From assembly GCA_022819805.1 (NCBI GenBank), contig JAJEGO010000041.1, positions 1 through 33,734 on the forward strand: a stretch of DNA of 33,734 bases, read 5' to 3'. The notes under the pieces were generated by a model. The model searched no databases. It saw nothing but the letters and a program-made list of their open reading frames with translations, and was not told the origin of the DNA. How positions within the stretch are numbered: the first letter of the stretch is position 1; each line of letters begins with the position of its first letter. Positions 32,394-33,734 of this stretch are shown piece by piece. This stretch comes from Candidatus Dadabacteria bacterium. Its GTDB lineage: Bacteria > Desulfobacterota_D > UBA1144 > Nemesobacterales > Nemesobacteraceae. Position numbers and translations under genes: made by a program.

Positions 32394-33544
32394 GCTATCG
32401 CCCTCAGGTTGTTCATTATGAATTTCGCCTTCTCAAGCGCGCCCGAAATATCGTCGTCAAGCACGGTGACATGTCCCATCTTCCTGTAAGGCTTGGTAAG
32501 GGTTTTGCCGTATATGTGGAACTTGGCTCCTTCAACGCCCATGCATCCGCGAAGTCCCTCGTACCTTACCTCGCCCTCGAAACCCGGCTGCCCAAGAATG
32601 TTAATCATAACAGAAGGAGTTTTTATTTCAGTATCGCCCGGGGGAAGATCAAGAATCGATCTCAGGCACTGCTCATACTGCGAGGTGTGAGCCGCATCAA
32701 TCGTGTGATGCCCGCTGTTATGCGGTCTCGGAGCGGATTCGTTTATGAGAATATCGCCTTTTTTGGAAACAAACATTTCAACCGCAAGTATCCCGCACAT
32801 GTCAAAGGATCTTATCGTGCGCTCGGCAAGTTCACATGCCTGGGCGGACATTGTATCGTCAATCTCGCAGGGACTTATCAGGAACTCAACTATGTTCGCG
32901 TTGCTGTTAAACACCATCTCGACCGGAGGAAAGCATTTCGTCTCTCCGGTTGAATTGCGCGACACTATAACGGAAATCTCCTTTTCCACGTCAACAAGGT
33001 CTTCAATTACGGACTCTCCCTCTAAAAGGTCTTCCAGCTGTGCCTCTTCCCTTACAACATACACCCCCCTTCCGTCATAACCCGTCTTGGAGAGTTTCTG
33101 GACGAAAGGAAATTTTATTTCCCCTGACCCGACGGCCCCGACTATAGACTCTTTGTCCGGAAAAACCGCAAAGTCGGCGGTGGGAAGCCCCTTTGAGACA
33201 TAGAACTCCTTCTGCTTGGCCTTGTCCTGTATAAGCTCAAGCGCATGGGGTCCGGGCCTTATGATAATTCCTTCTTCCTGCAGGCGGAAAAGCGCCTGAA
33301 GATTCACATGCTCAATTTCTATTGTCAGGATGTCAACGTTCTTGCCAAACGCGTAGACATCCTCGTAATTCCTGAAATCGCCGTGGGAGAACTCGGTACA
33401 CACAGACGCCGTCGGACAATCGAGGGAAGGATCGAGCACGTAGGTGCTCAGGTTCCAGTTGCTTGCCACGAGGCAAAGCATCTTCCCCAGCTGCCCGCCC
33501 CCGAGAATCCCCAGTTTTACCTGTTCAAAATCCATGGTCATCAT
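32390..33544 (-). CDS. purK: 5-(carboxyamino)imidazole ribonucleotide synthase
   Basis: 384 residues counted from ATG 33544; ATGs at 33541 and 33535 are equally possible because no ribosome binding site decides. An ATP-grasp enzyme: [17 protein letters not shown], then [29 protein letters not shown], the metal-binding [17 protein letters not shown] and [13 protein letters not shown]. It makes N5-CAIR from AIR, ATP and bicarbonate. It lies about 11 bases downstream of the HAD phosphatase and overlaps purE by four bases. Confidence 0.95.
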   Translation of the reverse strand: MMTMDFEQVKLGILGGGQLGKMLCLVASNWNLSTYVLDPSLDCPTASVCTEFSHGDFRNYEDVYAFGKNVDILTIEIEHVNLQALFRLQEEGIIIRPGPHALELIQDKAKQKEFYVSKGLPTADFAVFPDKESIVGAVGSGEIKFPFVQKLSKTGYDGRGVYVVREEAQLEDLLEGESVIEDLVDVEKEISVIVSRNSTGETKCFPPVEMVFNSNANIVEFLISPCEIDDTMSAQACELAERTIRSFDMCGILAVEMFVSKKGDILINESAPRPHNSGHHTIDAAHTSQYEQCLRSILDLPPGDTEIKTPSVMINILGQPGFEGEVRYEGLRGCMGVEGAKFHIYGKTLTKPYRKMGHVTVLDDDISGALEKAKFIMNNLRAIA

Positions 33545-33554
33545 ACACCGGAAA

Positions 33555-33734
33555 CTACAAGTCAATAATCGAGAGCAGATCCATCGGAGTCTCTATAAGG
33601 TGCTCGGCTCCGTTCTCTCGAAGCTCGTCGCCCGTTCGAAACCCCCAGAGAACTCCCACCGGAAGCATACCCGCCCCGACGGCGGTAAGCATATCCACCC
33701 CGGAGTCTCCCAGGTAAACCATCCGCGATGACTC
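33555..33734 (-). CDS. HAD-family phosphatase, C-terminal part (5' end outside window)
   Basis: The frame enters at the window edge and ends with TAG; 59 residues are visible. They read VYLGDSGVDMLTAVGAGM, the HAD motif IV with its two Asp ligands, then PVGVLWGFRTGDELRENGAE and ETPMDLLSIIDL. This matches the end of phosphoglycolate phosphatase-like (Gph/PGP) HAD hydrolases. The N-terminal DxDxT motif lies beyond the edge, so the exact substrate cannot be given. Confidence 0.85.
   Translation of the reverse strand, partial: ESSRMVYLGDSGVDMLTAVGAGMLPVGVLWGFRTGDELRENGAEHLIETPMDLLSIIDL

Noticed and set aside
1-33734. tRNA genes, riboswitches, CRISPR arrays, insertion sequences and prophage genes
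   Set aside because: Intergenic stretches were read on both strands; none shows a tRNA cloverleaf, known aptamer core, spaced repeats, transposase or phage proteins.

Overview
The window is a gene-dense stretch of a Gram-negative (diderm) bacterial chromosome. It encodes outer-membrane machinery (BamD, a TamA/BamA-like Omp85 protein, RlpA), several lipoproteins and secreted proteins, and a bacterial 5S rRNA. By eye the base composition is close to balanced, with heavy use of ATA (Ile) and AGA/AGG (Arg) codons and an unusual number of TTG start codons. Gene content suggests a Deltaproteobacteria-like or candidate-phylum diderm (for example Desulfobacterota, Nitrospinota or Dadabacteria). No single marker here fixes the lineage, so this is inference. 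I see no prophage, insertion sequence, CRISPR array or tRNA. Most of it is housekeeping DNA.

Layout: 1-4.5 kb holds the end of an UPF0173 hydrolase, bamD, a small lipoprotein, and prmA-mtnA flanked by two DksA/TraR-type genes, the second lacking its zinc ligands. 4.7-6.3 kb is an NSS-family sodium symporter with a 32-residue membrane protein starting on its stop codon. 6.4-8.6 kb (minus) is a nucleotidyltransferase plus CDP-alcohol phosphotransferase pair resembling the di-myo-inositol-phosphate pathway enzymes. 8.7-11.5 kb (minus) is rlpA-panB-panC-panD, divergent from alaC. 12.8-16.1 kb holds an Omp85 gene and two genes of unknown function. 16.2-20.1 kb (plus) runs from a TIGR00725-like gene through apt, aroB and trmB to aroF, which has its own promoter.

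20.1-26.8 kb (minus) contains ctp, a divergent polysaccharide deacetylase, a 62-residue protein, then the classic macromolecular-synthesis operon rpsU-dnaG-rpoD, directly followed by a solitary 5S rRNA gene with its own promoter and terminator, then purN. 26.9-31.1 kb (plus) is a small membrane protein, uppS-dxr-rseP (without the usual cdsA) and an NTF2-like protein. 31.1-31.8 kb is a VapBC-type toxin-antitoxin pair with a readable operator/promoter. The window ends with purK-purE and the end of a HAD phosphatase (minus).

Main threads: envelope biogenesis (BamD, Omp85, RlpA, UppS, RseP, Ctp), central anabolism (pantothenate, shikimate, purines, isoprenoids) and core information processing (S21, primase, sigma factor, 5S). 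The most notable points are the orphan 5S transcription unit beside rpoD, the inositol-phosphate-like pair, the hidden symporter subunit, a sigma factor lacking a key aromatic residue, and promoters that imply leaderless mRNAs.
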